A DNA stretch of 64,000 bases from Thalassotalea sp. LPB0316 (lineage in GTDB: Bacteria > Pseudomonadota > Gammaproteobacteria > Enterobacterales > Alteromonadaceae), in assembly GCF_014898095.1 (NCBI RefSeq), contig NZ_CP062946.1, forward strand, positions 2,046,001-2,110,000. The letters run 5' to 3'. The translations under genes were made by a program, and so were the position numbers. Under the pieces are notes generated by a model. The model worked only from the letters and a program-made list of their open reading frames with translations. It had not been told where the DNA came from and made no database searches. Positions 38,008 through 46,532 of the stretch are shown one piece after another; positions within the stretch are counted from its first letter, which is position 1, and each line of letters opens with the position of its first letter.

Positions 38008-38604
38008 TTACATGCCTGATAATTGATCAACTGTTGCTGTACAGCTTTTAGCAAAGATATCTAAAAAGTACTGAACTTCAGGTAGTTCTTGTTTAATTTT
38101 TTCTAGCTTATTGTCTAAATTAACTTTTACATGGGCAAACTCTTGGTTACCAAAGTGCAGTTCATCGAGGGTTTTTAGGTAAGCAGAGAGTAAATCGGCA
38201 GCTTTTATTAGCTGTTTATACTCCGCGTCGACATTATCTTGAATGATTATCGCATTATAGATGTCGCGAAAATCTTCTGGCAATGAATCAATACACTCTT
38301 GCTCTGCAAGCTTTTCTAAGCGTTTAAATTCTCGGGTGATTTCTGGGTTGTGATATTTGGTGTTGTGATTAATATCTTGGTGGCGCGCTTCGCTGCACTC
38401 GTGAAATAGCGCGAGGGTAGAGGCCCTGTCAGCATTTAATGTTCCGCCAAATTTGGTATTGCGAATAACGGCGAGCAAATGTGCGATGACCGCGACTAAA
38501 TGAGAGTGCTCGGCAACATTTTCTGGCTTTATACAATGCATCAGCGCCCATCGTTTGATGAGCGGCATGCGATAAATCCATGCAATAAAATTACTTTGTT
38601 TCAT
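38008..38604 (-). CDS. yfbR: YfbR-type HD-domain 5'-nucleotidase with altered metal motif
   Basis: 198 residues from the ATG at 38604 (AAGGTG ribosome site). E. coli YfbR dephosphorylates deoxynucleoside 5'-monophosphates using H33, H68, D69 and D137. Numbering aligns without gaps through the N-terminal half: H33 is kept (AEHS), H68 is kept, but position 69 is Glu (FHECSE instead of HDASE). The segment LTGDLPTPVK is RHQDINHNTK, keeping D77 but losing the TP pair. The later Asp in KAADLLSAYLK is kept. The gene overlaps alaA by 14 bases, as in the usual alaA-yfbR pair. Activity may be altered. Confidence 0.85.
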   Translation of the reverse strand: MKQSNFIAWIYRMPLIKRWALMHCIKPENVAEHSHLVAVIAHLLAVIRNTKFGGTLNADRASTLALFHECSEARHQDINHNTKYHNPEITREFKRLEKLAEQECIDSLPEDFRDIYNAIIIQDNVDAEYKQLIKAADLLSAYLKTLDELHFGNQEFAHVKVNLDNKLEKIKQELPEVQYFLDIFAKSCTATVDQLSGM

Positions 38605-39826
38605 CGATATCACCTTGGCGATAGGTTTTGAAGAAGTGCGCCAAGCGCTCGATTGCTGGGATCAGTTCATCTTCGTGCGGTAAAAATACCAACCTAAAAT
38701 AATTTGGCGCTTTGATGTTGAACCCGCGACCGTGCACTAAAAGGATTTTTTCTTGCATAAGAATATCGAGCACCATTTGTTCGTCGTTGGTAATGTTGAA
38801 TTTTTCTTTATCAACCTTAACAAACAAGTATAGTGCGCCCATCGCTTTTTTACAGGAGAGGCCGTCAATCGCATTGATGCCCTCATAAGCAATATCGCGT
38901 TGTTTCTTTAATCGTCCGCCTTCGCTGATCAGCTCATTAATACTTTGGTAGCCACCTAATGCCGTTTGAATGGCGTGCTGAGAGGGGACGTTGGCACACA
39001 AGCGCATTGAAGCAAGCATATTTAACCCTTCAATATAGCTTTGCGCATATTGTTTAGGGCCGGTTATTACCATCCAACCCGCTCTAAATCCAGCAATGCG
39101 GTAGTTTTTAGATAAGCCACCCATGGTGATGATCAAAACATCTTCTGCTAAGCGAGCAGTCGGCGTATGGACCGCACCATCGTACAAAATTTTATCGTAA
39201 ATCTCGTCACTAAAGACAATGAGTTGATGTTCACGAGCAAGGTCAATAATTGCTTCAAGTATTTCTTTTGAATAAACGGCACCCGTTGGATTATTTGGGT
39301 TGATTAAAACAATGGCTTTGGTTTTATCATTAATTTTTGCTTTGATATCGTCAATATTTGGAAACCAGTCGTTCTCTTCATCACAGCGGTAATGAATTGG
39401 CGAGCCTCCAGATAACGACACTGCTGCCGTCCACAAGGGGTAATCAGGCGCAGGGATAAGCACTTCATCGTCATTATTGAGCAAGCCTTGCATTGCCATT
39501 ACGATAAGCTCACTAACACCATTGCCGATAAAAATATCGTCAACTTCAACATTTAAAATACCTTGTTGTTGGAAGTATTGCATCACTGCTACGCGCGCTG
39601 AGTAAATGCCTTTTGAGTCGCTATAACCTTGAGCGGTCGGAAGTTGGCGTATGACGTCTTTTAAAATATCGTCAGGCGCTTCAAAGCCAAATGGTGCAGG
39701 GTTACCAATGTTGAGTTTTAAGATTTTGTGACCTTCTTCTTCAAGCCGTTTGGCCTCTTGGGCAATTTGACCTCGAATGTCGTAGCACACGTTGTCAAGT
39801 TTTGAAGATTTTTCGATGTTTTTCAT
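38591..39826 (-). CDS. alaA: Alanine aminotransferase AlaA (PLP-dependent)
   Basis: 411 residues, class I/II fold. The PLP lysine is in GGLSKNYRIAGFRAGW; the N-terminal RGQIAQEAKRLEEEGHKILKLNIGNPAPF and the NPNNPTGAVYS motif are typical. It is close to E. coli AlaA (YfbQ), which makes alanine from pyruvate and glutamate, and has the same downstream neighbour, yfbR. Start ATG at 39826. Confidence 0.93.
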   Translation of the reverse strand: MKNIEKSSKLDNVCYDIRGQIAQEAKRLEEEGHKILKLNIGNPAPFGFEAPDDILKDVIRQLPTAQGYSDSKGIYSARVAVMQYFQQQGILNVEVDDIFIGNGVSELIVMAMQGLLNNDDEVLIPAPDYPLWTAAVSLSGGSPIHYRCDEENDWFPNIDDIKAKINDKTKAIVLINPNNPTGAVYSKEILEAIIDLAREHQLIVFSDEIYDKILYDGAVHTPTARLAEDVLIITMGGLSKNYRIAGFRAGWMVITGPKQYAQSYIEGLNMLASMRLCANVPSQHAIQTALGGYQSINELISEGGRLKKQRDIAYEGINAIDGLSCKKAMGALYLFVKVDKEKFNITNDEQMVLDILMQEKILLVHGRGFNIKAPNYFRLVFLPHEDELIPAIERLAHFFKTYRQGDIDETK

Positions 39827-39980
39827 AGGTATGCCCAGTAAGTCAGTCCATTAAAAATAGTGCCTTTGAGCATTGTTACGAAAATTCACTAATTTTGAAA
39901 TAGTTACTTGCACTTTTTTAATAGCATTTTGATAGAAAACACCTAATGTAGTTATTAGACGATAACAAATGAGGTGAGTT

Positions 39981-40568
39981 ATGCCATTACCGATACTTTG
40001 GCTAGGCGCGGCGGCCGTTTCTGCTTTAGCAATAAAGTCGGCCGCTGACGAGCGCAAACAAACTTATCAAGCACGTCGATTGCAAAGTGGTGCTCAGCGC
40101 TATGGTGGTGAGCGGGGTAAAGCCGTTGCGATTTATCCAACGGATTTATTTCACAGCGAAGTATGTGTAGAGCCTGCTATTGGTAGTGTTGTTTGCTGTG
40201 GTATTGGTGGATTGTTTGAGCATACGGGGATTTGGGTTGGTGATAATACCATCGTCGAGCTCGATGGTAATGGCTTGATAAAACCTGTATCAGCAAGTCG
40301 ATTTTTAGGTAATCGAAGCGGTGATAACATCTTTGTCGCTTGTGATTCTAACGCGGTGCCACTGGCACTACCTGACATTGCTGAACGAGCACTTGGACAG
40401 ATTTATCAATATCAAGACTACCATTTGATTGAGAACAATTGTCATCAGTTTGTTTGGCATTTATTTGATCAATTGAAAGCACCGATCACAAGTTTTAGTG
40501 CGTTAAATGAGAATTTAGCCAAATACTACGACCGCGTCATTTATTGGGATTTAGCCAAAGTTGAGTGA
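39981..40568 (+). CDS. LRAT/NC-domain protein
   Basis: 195 residues. The N-terminal hydrophobic stretch (PLPILWLGAAAVSALAIKS) may anchor it in the membrane. The domain matches the LRAT (lecithin retinol acyltransferase-like, NlpC/P60-related) fold: H81 in EHTGIWVGDNTIVELDG and C154 in ENNCHQFVWHLF are the catalytic pair. The second His of the HRASLS-type triad, 12 residues after the first, is Glu93 here. Bacterial members may be acyltransferases or phospholipases; the substrate is unknown. It diverges from alaA. Confidence 0.75.
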   Translation: MPLPILWLGAAAVSALAIKSAADERKQTYQARRLQSGAQRYGGERGKAVAIYPTDLFHSEVCVEPAIGSVVCCGIGGLFEHTGIWVGDNTIVELDGNGLIKPVSASRFLGNRSGDNIFVACDSNAVPLALPDIAERALGQIYQYQDYHLIENNCHQFVWHLFDQLKAPITSFSALNENLAKYYDRVIYWDLAKVE

Positions 40569-40947
40569 TAAAGTTTGAATGTTGGAAGGTGTGAAGGTTA
40601 GAAGGTGTGAATGTTGGAAAGTGTGAATGTTGTATGGCTTGAACGCTAGAAGGCGGGAATGCGGAAACGTTGCCAAGCTTGAACGCGATAAAAGCTAGCC
40701 CTAGAAATCGTCATTCCCGAAGTGTTTTTATCGGGAATCTGCTAATAATTCACAGCAGAGCGAACGTTATAAAAGAAATGAAAAAAGGCTAAAGATGTTG
40801 CCATCTTTAGCCTTTTATAATGACCTTAAAACCTTAAAACTTTACGGCCTTCCAGCTTTACAGCCTTCCAGCTTTACAGCCTTCCAGCTTTACAGCCTTC
40901 CAGCTTTACAGCCTTCCAGCTTTACAGCCTTCCAGCTTTACAGCCTG
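40569..40947. repeat. Composite repeat: two opposed 16-bp repeat tracts around a palindrome
   Basis: No gene seen. From 40577 to about 40680 there are five to six imperfect 16-bp units (GTGTGAATGTTGGAAG type). A palindrome ATTCCCGA/TCGGGAAT lies at 40713-40720 and 40731-40738. From 40848 to 40943 there are six exact copies of CCTTCCAGCTTTACAG. The reverse complement of that unit resembles the first tract, so the tracts are roughly inverted. A hairpin terminator lies between them. Confidence 0.85.
40783..40816. terminator. Hairpin terminator between the LRAT-like gene and proS
   Basis: Stem AAGGCTAAAGATG/CATCTTTAGCCTT with A-run and T-run on both sides, so it can act in both directions. It is about 130 bases past the proS stop on the minus strand and 215 bases past the LRAT-like stop on the plus strand. 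Confidence 0.75.
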
Positions 40948-42657
40948 TTATTTAAAAATTTCAGCCACGCTATCAATGGCAATCAGAGATTTTTCACCCG
41001 TAATGCGGTCTTTTAGTTCAACTTCTTGGCTGTCTAAGTTACGCTCACCAACAACAATTAATTTAGGTGTTCCCATGAGTTCGTGATCGTTGAACATGAC
41101 GCCTGGGCGCTCTTTGCGATCATCAAAAATAACCTCAACACCAGCTTGTTGTAATTGTGTATATAGCTTCTCTGCCGTTTCTTGTACACGCGCTGATTTG
41201 TGCATGTTCATTGGTACAATCGCAACTTGGTACGGCGCAATGGCTGCTGGCCACTTGATACCGTACTTGTCGTGATTCTGCTCAATGGCAGCGGCAACAA
41301 TACGCGATACCCCAATCCCGTAACAACCCATGGTTAAGGTTTGGTTTTTTCCAGATTCAGTTAACACACCGCAGTTCATCGCTTCGGCATATTTTTGACC
41401 AAGCTGGAAAATGTGGCCAACTTCAATGCCGCGTTTGATTTCTAATTTACCTTTGCCGCATGGGCTAGGGTCGCCAGCAACTACGTTGCGTAAATCAGCA
41501 ACTTCATAGTTTTGTGCGTCGCGGTCCCAGTTTGCCCCTGTGTAGTGGAAACCGTCTTCGTTCGCACCACAGACAAAATCAGCTAAATGCGCTGCGCTTC
41601 TATCGGCTATTACGCGAATGTTAAGATTTACAGGACCAATTGAACCGGCGTTTGCGCCTGTTGCAGCAACTAATTCTTCGTCTGATGCGAAAGTTAAAGG
41701 TGACGCTACGCCTTCAAGTTTTTCTGCTTTTAGTTCGTTTAATTCGTGATCGCCACGTAACACTAGCGCAATAATTGGGGCTTTTTCACCGTCTTGTGCT
41801 TCACCTAACACTAACAGGGTTTTAACCGTTGTGTTAGCGTCAATATTTAACAAGTTAGCCACATCTTCAATGGTTTTAGCATTTGGCGTAGCAACCTTTT
41901 CAAGCGCTTGGTTTGGCGCAGGGCGCTCACCCGTTGGCGCAAGTGCTTCAGCTTTTTCAATGTTCGCTGCGTAATCGCTTTCGTCACTAAAAGCGATATC
42001 GTCTTCACCTGAATCAGCTAAAACATGGAATTCATGTGAACCTTCACCACCTATTGAACCGTTATCAGCAATTACTGGGCGAAAATCTAAACCTAAACGC
42101 TCAAAAATACGGCAATAGGCATCAAACATGTCTTGATAGGTTTTCTTTAAACACTCATCGGTTGTGTGGAATGAATACGCGTCTTTCATCAAAAATTCAC
42201 GGCCGCGCATGACACCGAAACGAGGACGAATTTCATCGCGGAACTTGGTTTGAATCTGAAACAAGTTCATTGGTAACTGCTTGTAACTACTAATTTCGTT
42301 ACTCACGAGTTTAGTGATCACTTCTTCGTGGGTTGGCCCTAAAACAAATGGACGTTGGTGACGGTCGTTTAAACGAAGTAGCTCTGGGCCGTAATCATCC
42401 CAACGACCAGATTCTTCCCATAAGTCTGATGGCTGTACCATTGGCATCAACACTTCGATTGAGCCGGCGCGCTCCATTTCTTCACGAACAATGTTTTCAA
42501 CTTTTTTCAGTACTTTTAAACCAGTGGGTAACCATGTATACAAACCTGAAGCTAGGTGACGAATTAAGCCAGCTCGTAGCATTAATTGATGGCTAACAAC
42601 TTCAGCATGTGCTGGTGTTTCTTTTAACGTAGAAAGAAGGTATTGACTAGTACGCAT
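40948..42657 (-). CDS. proS: Prolyl-tRNA synthetase
   Basis: 569 residues, bacterial class II type. Motif 2 region [26 protein letters not shown] and motif 3 [17 protein letters not shown] are intact. The editing (INS/YbaK-like) insertion between motifs 2 and 3 is present (about residues 225-405), and an anticodon-binding domain closes the protein. Its stop lies at the edge of a six-copy 16-bp repeat. Confidence 0.97.
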   Translation of the reverse strand: MRTSQYLLSTLKETPAHAEVVSHQLMLRAGLIRHLASGLYTWLPTGLKVLKKVENIVREEMERAGSIEVLMPMVQPSDLWEESGRWDDYGPELLRLNDRHQRPFVLGPTHEEVITKLVSNEISSYKQLPMNLFQIQTKFRDEIRPRFGVMRGREFLMKDAYSFHTTDECLKKTYQDMFDAYCRIFERLGLDFRPVIADNGSIGGEGSHEFHVLADSGEDDIAFSDESDYAANIEKAEALAPTGERPAPNQALEKVATPNAKTIEDVANLLNIDANTTVKTLLVLGEAQDGEKAPIIALVLRGDHELNELKAEKLEGVASPLTFASDEELVAATGANAGSIGPVNLNIRVIADRSAAHLADFVCGANEDGFHYTGANWDRDAQNYEVADLRNVVAGDPSPCGKGKLEIKRGIEVGHIFQLGQKYAEAMNCGVLTESGKNQTLTMGCYGIGVSRIVAAAIEQNHDKYGIKWPAAIAPYQVAIVPMNMHKSARVQETAEKLYTQLQQAGVEVIFDDRKERPGVMFNDHELMGTPKLIVVGERNLDSQEVELKDRITGEKSLIAIDSVAEIFK

Positions 42658-42835
42658 TGAAAATTATGTCCATGTCGGATGAATCAAAAATAAAGTGGCT
42701 TATTCTAACAGGGCGTTAATCGAGGCAAAAGGGCTAAATGCAGTTTGATGTGAGAAAATTTTACATTCAACTCACCATTGGAGCACCGAAGCGTAACTTG
42801 TGATTTTACTGTACAGATCTGATATTAGGTTGTAA

Positions 42836-43819
42836 TTACCTAGTCATCTTTTTGACAAAGACCACGACGAATAGTGCAATAGTAAAGCTACCGGTAAATG
42901 CCTCTAATGCGGCAATAGCTCTCGAAATGCCAATTGGCGTAAAGTCACCGTAACCAAGCGTGGTAAAGGTAACAATAGAGTAATATAAACAACTAAAAAA
43001 CCATGAGATGTTTTGACGAAAGCTCGCATTGACATCAAAAATATAAAACTCGCCGTGATAATTGAGCCCAGTTACGCTGTATAAAATGGCACAAACAAAT
43101 ATCAATAAAATCGAGAAACCAACGATACGTAGGGGCTCTTCCCCATAGCCACAAAATAAGTCAATCGCCTTTGACATCATGCGTCTGGCAGAATACTTCG
43201 GTTGTTGCATTCTGCGCATAGTGAGCTCCTTTTTAATAAAGGCGCCTGCGTAGTTAAATAACCCCTCAGCTTCAGCGTGTTTGCGTAAGTCTCGATAGAT
43301 TTCTTCCGATTGAATAAAGTATTCAAGTGCATTTTTGTGATGGTTCTTCTCTATAGCGAGTTTAGCTAAACCTTCTTGGAATATAGTTTTGCCAAATTCA
43401 ACATTCTCAATCTTACACCCTTGCAAGCGCAGACCTAGCATATTGGCATTGAGGAGCGAGGCACAATTGAGGTTGGCGTCACGTAAATCTGCCTTCATCA
43501 AACTGGCGTTATCTAACGTGGCGTTGAATAGATGGGCATCACGCAGGCTCGCTCGATATAAATCGCAGTAGGATAAATCGTAACCGGTTTTGTGTCCGTG
43601 GTTGACCAAATCAATATCGTCTAGTTGGCAACGCTGCAGTTTTAAACCTCGCATAAAGCCACCGTGCTGAGCGTAATGCTCAAGCTTGTCTTTTATTTCA
43701 GGCCCTGATTTATCGACATTACCACTGTGCCAAAAACACAAGCCGTCGTCAGTTGCTTGATTTGGACAAAGGTGCTCTTCTGGGTCGATATATTGACATT
43801 TATGCTGATTTTCACTCAT
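42836..43819 (-). CDS. Two-helix potassium-type ion channel fused to pentapeptide repeats
   Basis: 327 residues. The N-terminus has C8, C18, C28 and H31 (CxxH at the end), which looks like a small zinc site. Residues about 75-145 are pentapeptide repeats (DLYRASLRDAHLFNATLDNASL). A helical segment (about 155-200) resembling a TPR pair follows. The C-terminus is a two-transmembrane ion-channel domain with filter TTLGYGDFTP (GYGD at 289-292), suggesting K+ selectivity. No RCK domain is seen. Gating ligand unknown; monocistronic. Confidence 0.85.
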   Translation of the reverse strand: MSENQHKCQYIDPEEHLCPNQATDDGLCFWHSGNVDKSGPEIKDKLEHYAQHGGFMRGLKLQRCQLDDIDLVNHGHKTGYDLSYCDLYRASLRDAHLFNATLDNASLMKADLRDANLNCASLLNANMLGLRLQGCKIENVEFGKTIFQEGLAKLAIEKNHHKNALEYFIQSEEIYRDLRKHAEAEGLFNYAGAFIKKELTMRRMQQPKYSARRMMSKAIDLFCGYGEEPLRIVGFSILLIFVCAILYSVTGLNYHGEFYIFDVNASFRQNISWFFSCLYYSIVTFTTLGYGDFTPIGISRAIAALEAFTGSFTIALFVVVFVKKMTR

Positions 43820-43868
43820 ACAATCAGTATAGTAAGGTTCTAAAATTATTCATGTTTCTGCTTATATT

Positions 43869-44354
43869 ATGTCAATAACACTTACCTTTGCTGATTATCA
43901 CAACCCCTCTCATGCTGAAGATATCTTGAGCCTATTAAACGCATACGCGTTAGATCCTATGGGGGGCGGTGAAGCATTATCACAAACAACTAAAGATAAC
44001 TTGATTGGGGCTTTACAACAGCAACCACAAGTCTTTTCAATTATTTGCTATTTTGATGGTCAGCCTGCTGGCTTGGTTAATTGTGTTAAAGGCTTTTCAA
44101 CTTTCGCCGCAAAGCCACTGGTTAATATCCATGATGTTGTGGTGCTTGAAGGATTTCGCGGTAAAGGAATTAGCCAGTTGATGTTAGACGAAGTCGAGCG
44201 TATGGCTAGAGAGCAAGGTTGTTGTAAGTTGACCTTGGAAGTATTAGAGGGCAATAAAGTTGCTCAAAACGCCTACCGCAAGCTAGGTTTTGCCGGCTAT
44301 GAATTGGATCCTGAAATGGGGCAGGCGGTCTTTTGGCAAAAGAGTTTAAAGTAA
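43869..44354 (+). CDS. GNAT-family acetyltransferase
   Basis: 161 residues. Motif A reads VLEGFRGKGISQLMLDEVER (Q/RxxGxG/A form), followed by CCKLTLEVLEGNKVAQNAYRKLGF, a classical GNAT C-terminus. Substrate unknown, possibly a small amine or protein N-terminus. It diverges from the channel gene and converges with the S4 gene. Confidence 0.88.
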   Translation: MSITLTFADYHNPSHAEDILSLLNAYALDPMGGGEALSQTTKDNLIGALQQQPQVFSIICYFDGQPAGLVNCVKGFSTFAAKPLVNIHDVVVLEGFRGKGISQLMLDEVERMAREQGCCKLTLEVLEGNKVAQNAYRKLGFAGYELDPEMGQAVFWQKSLK

Positions 44355-44361
44355 CTAACGA

Positions 44362-44760
44362 CTAAAACTTTATTGTTCGGCGTCGACCATTTGTTGGTGT
44401 TGGCGCTTCATCTTTACGCTTATTGGTGTTGCCTGTGTTAGCTTTATTACCAGAGGGTTTATGCCTTTTTCTAGGCTTGTTTTCAGGTGGTTTAGCGCTT
44501 CTAGGTTTTGGGGTTTTTACGATTTCAGTAGGCGCTTGATGGCAAATTAGTTCAATGATATCGCCATTGAAGGCAATAATATCGCCATGGTAAATCTTTT
44601 TGCGTTTTTGGGTTTCTACTTCATCATTTAAATAGACATAGCCTTGACTGATCAACATTTTTGCTTCACCGCCACCGGAAACTAAGTCGGCAATCTTTAA
44701 TAGTTTATATAGTTCAATCGGTTGTTGCTCTAATTCAACTTGGTAGTGGTTTCCAGACAT
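44362..44760 (-). CDS. S4-domain RNA-binding protein with basic tail
   Basis: 132 residues from the ATG at 44760; a TTG 15 bases upstream is possible but has no ribosome site. Residues 1-75 match the YbcJ-like S4 domain (IELYKLLKIADLVSGGGEAKMLIS, then VYLNDEVETQKRKKIYHGDI). The remaining 55 residues are Lys/Arg/Pro/Asn-rich and likely disordered (RSAKPPENKPRKRHKPSG), about doubling the length of E. coli YbcJ. Ribosome or rRNA binding is inferred. Confidence 0.82.
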   Translation of the reverse strand: MSGNHYQVELEQQPIELYKLLKIADLVSGGGEAKMLISQGYVYLNDEVETQKRKKIYHGDIIAFNGDIIELICHQAPTEIVKTPKPRSAKPPENKPRKRHKPSGNKANTGNTNKRKDEAPTPTNGRRRTIKF

Positions 44761-44875
44761 CGACAGGCTTAACAATTAAATAATGATAAAGCGCTATTTT
44801 AGCATGACGTTATGTAATGCGTAATATCTGATTGATAGATATTGAAAAAGTGAATGTATATTATACATTTTTTCG

Positions 44876-44903
44876 TTGCTTTACATTTCTTTACATGTAT
44901 AAT
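44876..44903 (+). promoter_or_regulatory. Probable promoter upstream of the GEMM riboswitch
   Basis: A perfect -10 box TATAAT at 44898-44903 with a weak -35 (TTGCTT) 16 bases upstream. Transcription would start about 44910, at the 5' edge of the riboswitch. Confidence 0.6.
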
Positions 44904-44911
44904 GCGCGCCA

Positions 44912-44999
44912 TCAGAAACGGCAAGGTTCTTGAAAAAGTTCCACGCAAAGCCACCGGTCTAAGGATATAAATCTAAGATAGCGGGGTCGCCTGAATAAG
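44912..44999 (+). ncRNA. Cyclic-di-GMP-I (GEMM) riboswitch
   Basis: The sequence follows the GEMM consensus in order: ACGGCAAGG, a hairpin closed by a GAAA tetraloop (931-935 region), then the hallmark ACGCAAAGCCACCGG at 44943-44957, TCTAAGG as tetraloop receptor, and TAGCGGGGTCGCC as the closing strand. The base matching G20 of the V. cholerae Vc2 aptamer is G, as in c-di-GMP rather than cGAMP binders (aligned by eye). It ends about 55 bases before the ATG of a secreted DUF3718 gene. No terminator is seen between, so control of translation (ribosome site AGGATC near 45041) is plausible. Confidence 0.88.
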
Positions 45000-45053
45000 C
45001 ACGCCTTTGCACCCGTTTCATAATTTAATTGTTTATCTTTAGGATCTATTGTT

Positions 45054-45398
45054 ATGAAAAAAATGCTCGCTGTATTATCAATTGCTTTAACTTCAACAAT
45101 CGTTACAACGCCTGTTCAAGCTTCTAGCCTAGGTCAGTCAGTTTGTGAGTTAGTTGCCGCTGATGACAAATCTCGTTTGCGCTCTTTCCTTAAGTCGAAC
45201 AAATTGAAGATCCGTGATATTTATGACGGTTTAGAGTGCAATGGTGCTAATTTATTAGCGTTTGCTAGTAACAATAATGCCGTAGAAACGGGTTCATTGA
45301 TCATTGCTAAATTACCTAAGAAAACCGTTGAAGCCCACTTATCAAGCATTACGTCAGCTGAGTTAACGGCAGCAGCGCAAAAACGTGTAAATGGCTAA
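45054..45398 (+). CDS. Small secreted DUF3718 family protein under a c-di-GMP riboswitch
   Basis: 114 residues with a signal peptide (MKKMLAVLSIALTSTIVTTPVQA). The mature part parallels the protein at 1830-2177: two Cys (SVCELVAADDKSRLRSFLKS; LECNGANLLAFASNNN) and the ending AQKRVNG. DUF3718 function is unknown. The GEMM aptamer upstream implies its expression follows c-di-GMP, which usually separates motile from attached states; a surface or matrix role is an inference. A strong terminator follows, so it is a single-gene unit. Confidence 0.85.
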   Translation: MKKMLAVLSIALTSTIVTTPVQASSLGQSVCELVAADDKSRLRSFLKSNKLKIRDIYDGLECNGANLLAFASNNNAVETGSLIIAKLPKKTVEAHLSSITSAELTAAAQKRVNG

Positions 45399-45418
45399 CG
45401 AAAGCCTCAAATAAAATA

Positions 45419-45444
45419 AAAGCGAGCTACGGCTCGCTTTTTTA
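45419..45444 (+). terminator. Terminator of the riboswitch-controlled DUF3718 gene
   Basis: Stem AAAGCGAGC/GCTCGCTTT around a TACG loop with a following T-run, 20 bases past the stop. It also lies beyond the end of the converging lacI-type gene. Confidence 0.9.
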
Positions 45445-45460
45445 TTGATTAGATAAAAGA

Positions 45461-46465
45461 TTAATGATTAAAGTGAGCCACAGAATCTCTTAAAATAACC
45501 GTTGGCTCAAATACTTGGACTATGTCGTGTTTCTTTTGTTGATAGACTTGTTTGAGCACCAACTGAGCAGCCATTCGACCCATTTCATAGACAGGGTTAT
45601 CAATTGTGGTTAAGGTTGGGTACAAGTAGTTAGCAAAAATAACGTTATCGTAGCCGACAATTGAAAGTTGTTCAGGTAGGACAATATTGTGCTCTCGAGC
45701 ATATTTCATTGCGCCAGAAGCCATTTCATCGTTAGCGCAAACGAGCGCGGAAAACTGATAATTATTGTCTAAAAAATGCCTTAAGCCATCCATGCCACCT
45801 GTTTCTTTGAAATCACCAATAAAAAACAGATCTTCATTAAAACTTAAATTATGCTCTGCTAAAGCGCGTTTGTGGCCCTGTAAACGATTACTGGCATCGG
45901 CTTTAAATTGCGGACCAGCGATATAGGCGATTTGGCGATGTCCTAAGTCAATGAGCGTTTTGGTTGCTAAATAGCCACCCACTTCATCATTAAGGCTAAT
46001 GCATTTATCTTTAATAGCATCTACATGGCGACTCATTAAATAGACAGGAACTTTCCCTTTATTGATGTCAATTAAGTATTCGTCGCTTACTGCCTCGACG
46101 TGGGCAATAATGGCATCGCAGTTTCGGCCAATCAAAAACTCTATGCCATCTTTTTCTTTATCTTCTTCTGAGTGACCTGTGGTAATGATAACGTGCTTGC
46201 CAGCGGTGCGCAGGGCGGCTTCAATACCTGACATCATCTGACCAAAGAAGGGACCGTGTAGCTCTGACACAAGGATCCCGATACTATTAGAGCGGCTTGA
46301 CGCTAAAGATTGTGCAATGGCATTCGGGCGATAACCTAGTGTTTGCATCGCGTCTAAAACCTTCTTCTTGGTTTTATCACTTACGCGGGCATTGTTATTC
46401 ATCACGCGCGATACTGTTGCTAATGAGACCCCTGCAAGTTTAGATACTTCGTAAATTGTTGCCAT
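45461..46465 (-). CDS. LacI-family transcriptional regulator
   Basis: 334 residues. N-terminal helix-turn-helix and hinge: TIYEVSKLAGVSLATVSRVM, then GYRPNAIAQSLASSRS. A periplasmic-binding-like sugar-sensing domain follows. It ends an operon of GH1 glucosidase, GPH symporter and regulator (gaps of 33 and 67 bases). Palindromes with core AAGCGCTT, the usual LacI-family operator form, lie upstream of this operon and of the TonB receptor gene, so it is the likely controller of both. A beta-glucoside or its breakdown product is the probable effector (inference). Confidence 0.9.
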   Translation of the reverse strand: MATIYEVSKLAGVSLATVSRVMNNNARVSDKTKKKVLDAMQTLGYRPNAIAQSLASSRSNSIGILVSELHGPFFGQMMSGIEAALRTAGKHVIITTGHSEEDKEKDGIEFLIGRNCDAIIAHVEAVSDEYLIDINKGKVPVYLMSRHVDAIKDKCISLNDEVGGYLATKTLIDLGHRQIAYIAGPQFKADASNRLQGHKRALAEHNLSFNEDLFFIGDFKETGGMDGLRHFLDNNYQFSALVCANDEMASGAMKYAREHNIVLPEQLSIVGYDNVIFANYLYPTLTTIDNPVYEMGRMAAQLVLKQVYQQKKHDIVQVFEPTVILRDSVAHFNH

Positions 46466-46532
46466 ATAGTGTTATTCAGAATATTAAAACCGTAAAATCA
46501 TAACAAAAACTACTCAAATAAGTTACCGTTTA

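Noticed and set aside
40795..41016. Open frame of 73 codons with a repeated LPALQPSSFTAFQLY-type peptide
   Set aside because: It is the translation of the 16-bp tandem tract and the antisense end of proS. It has no ribosome site or family.
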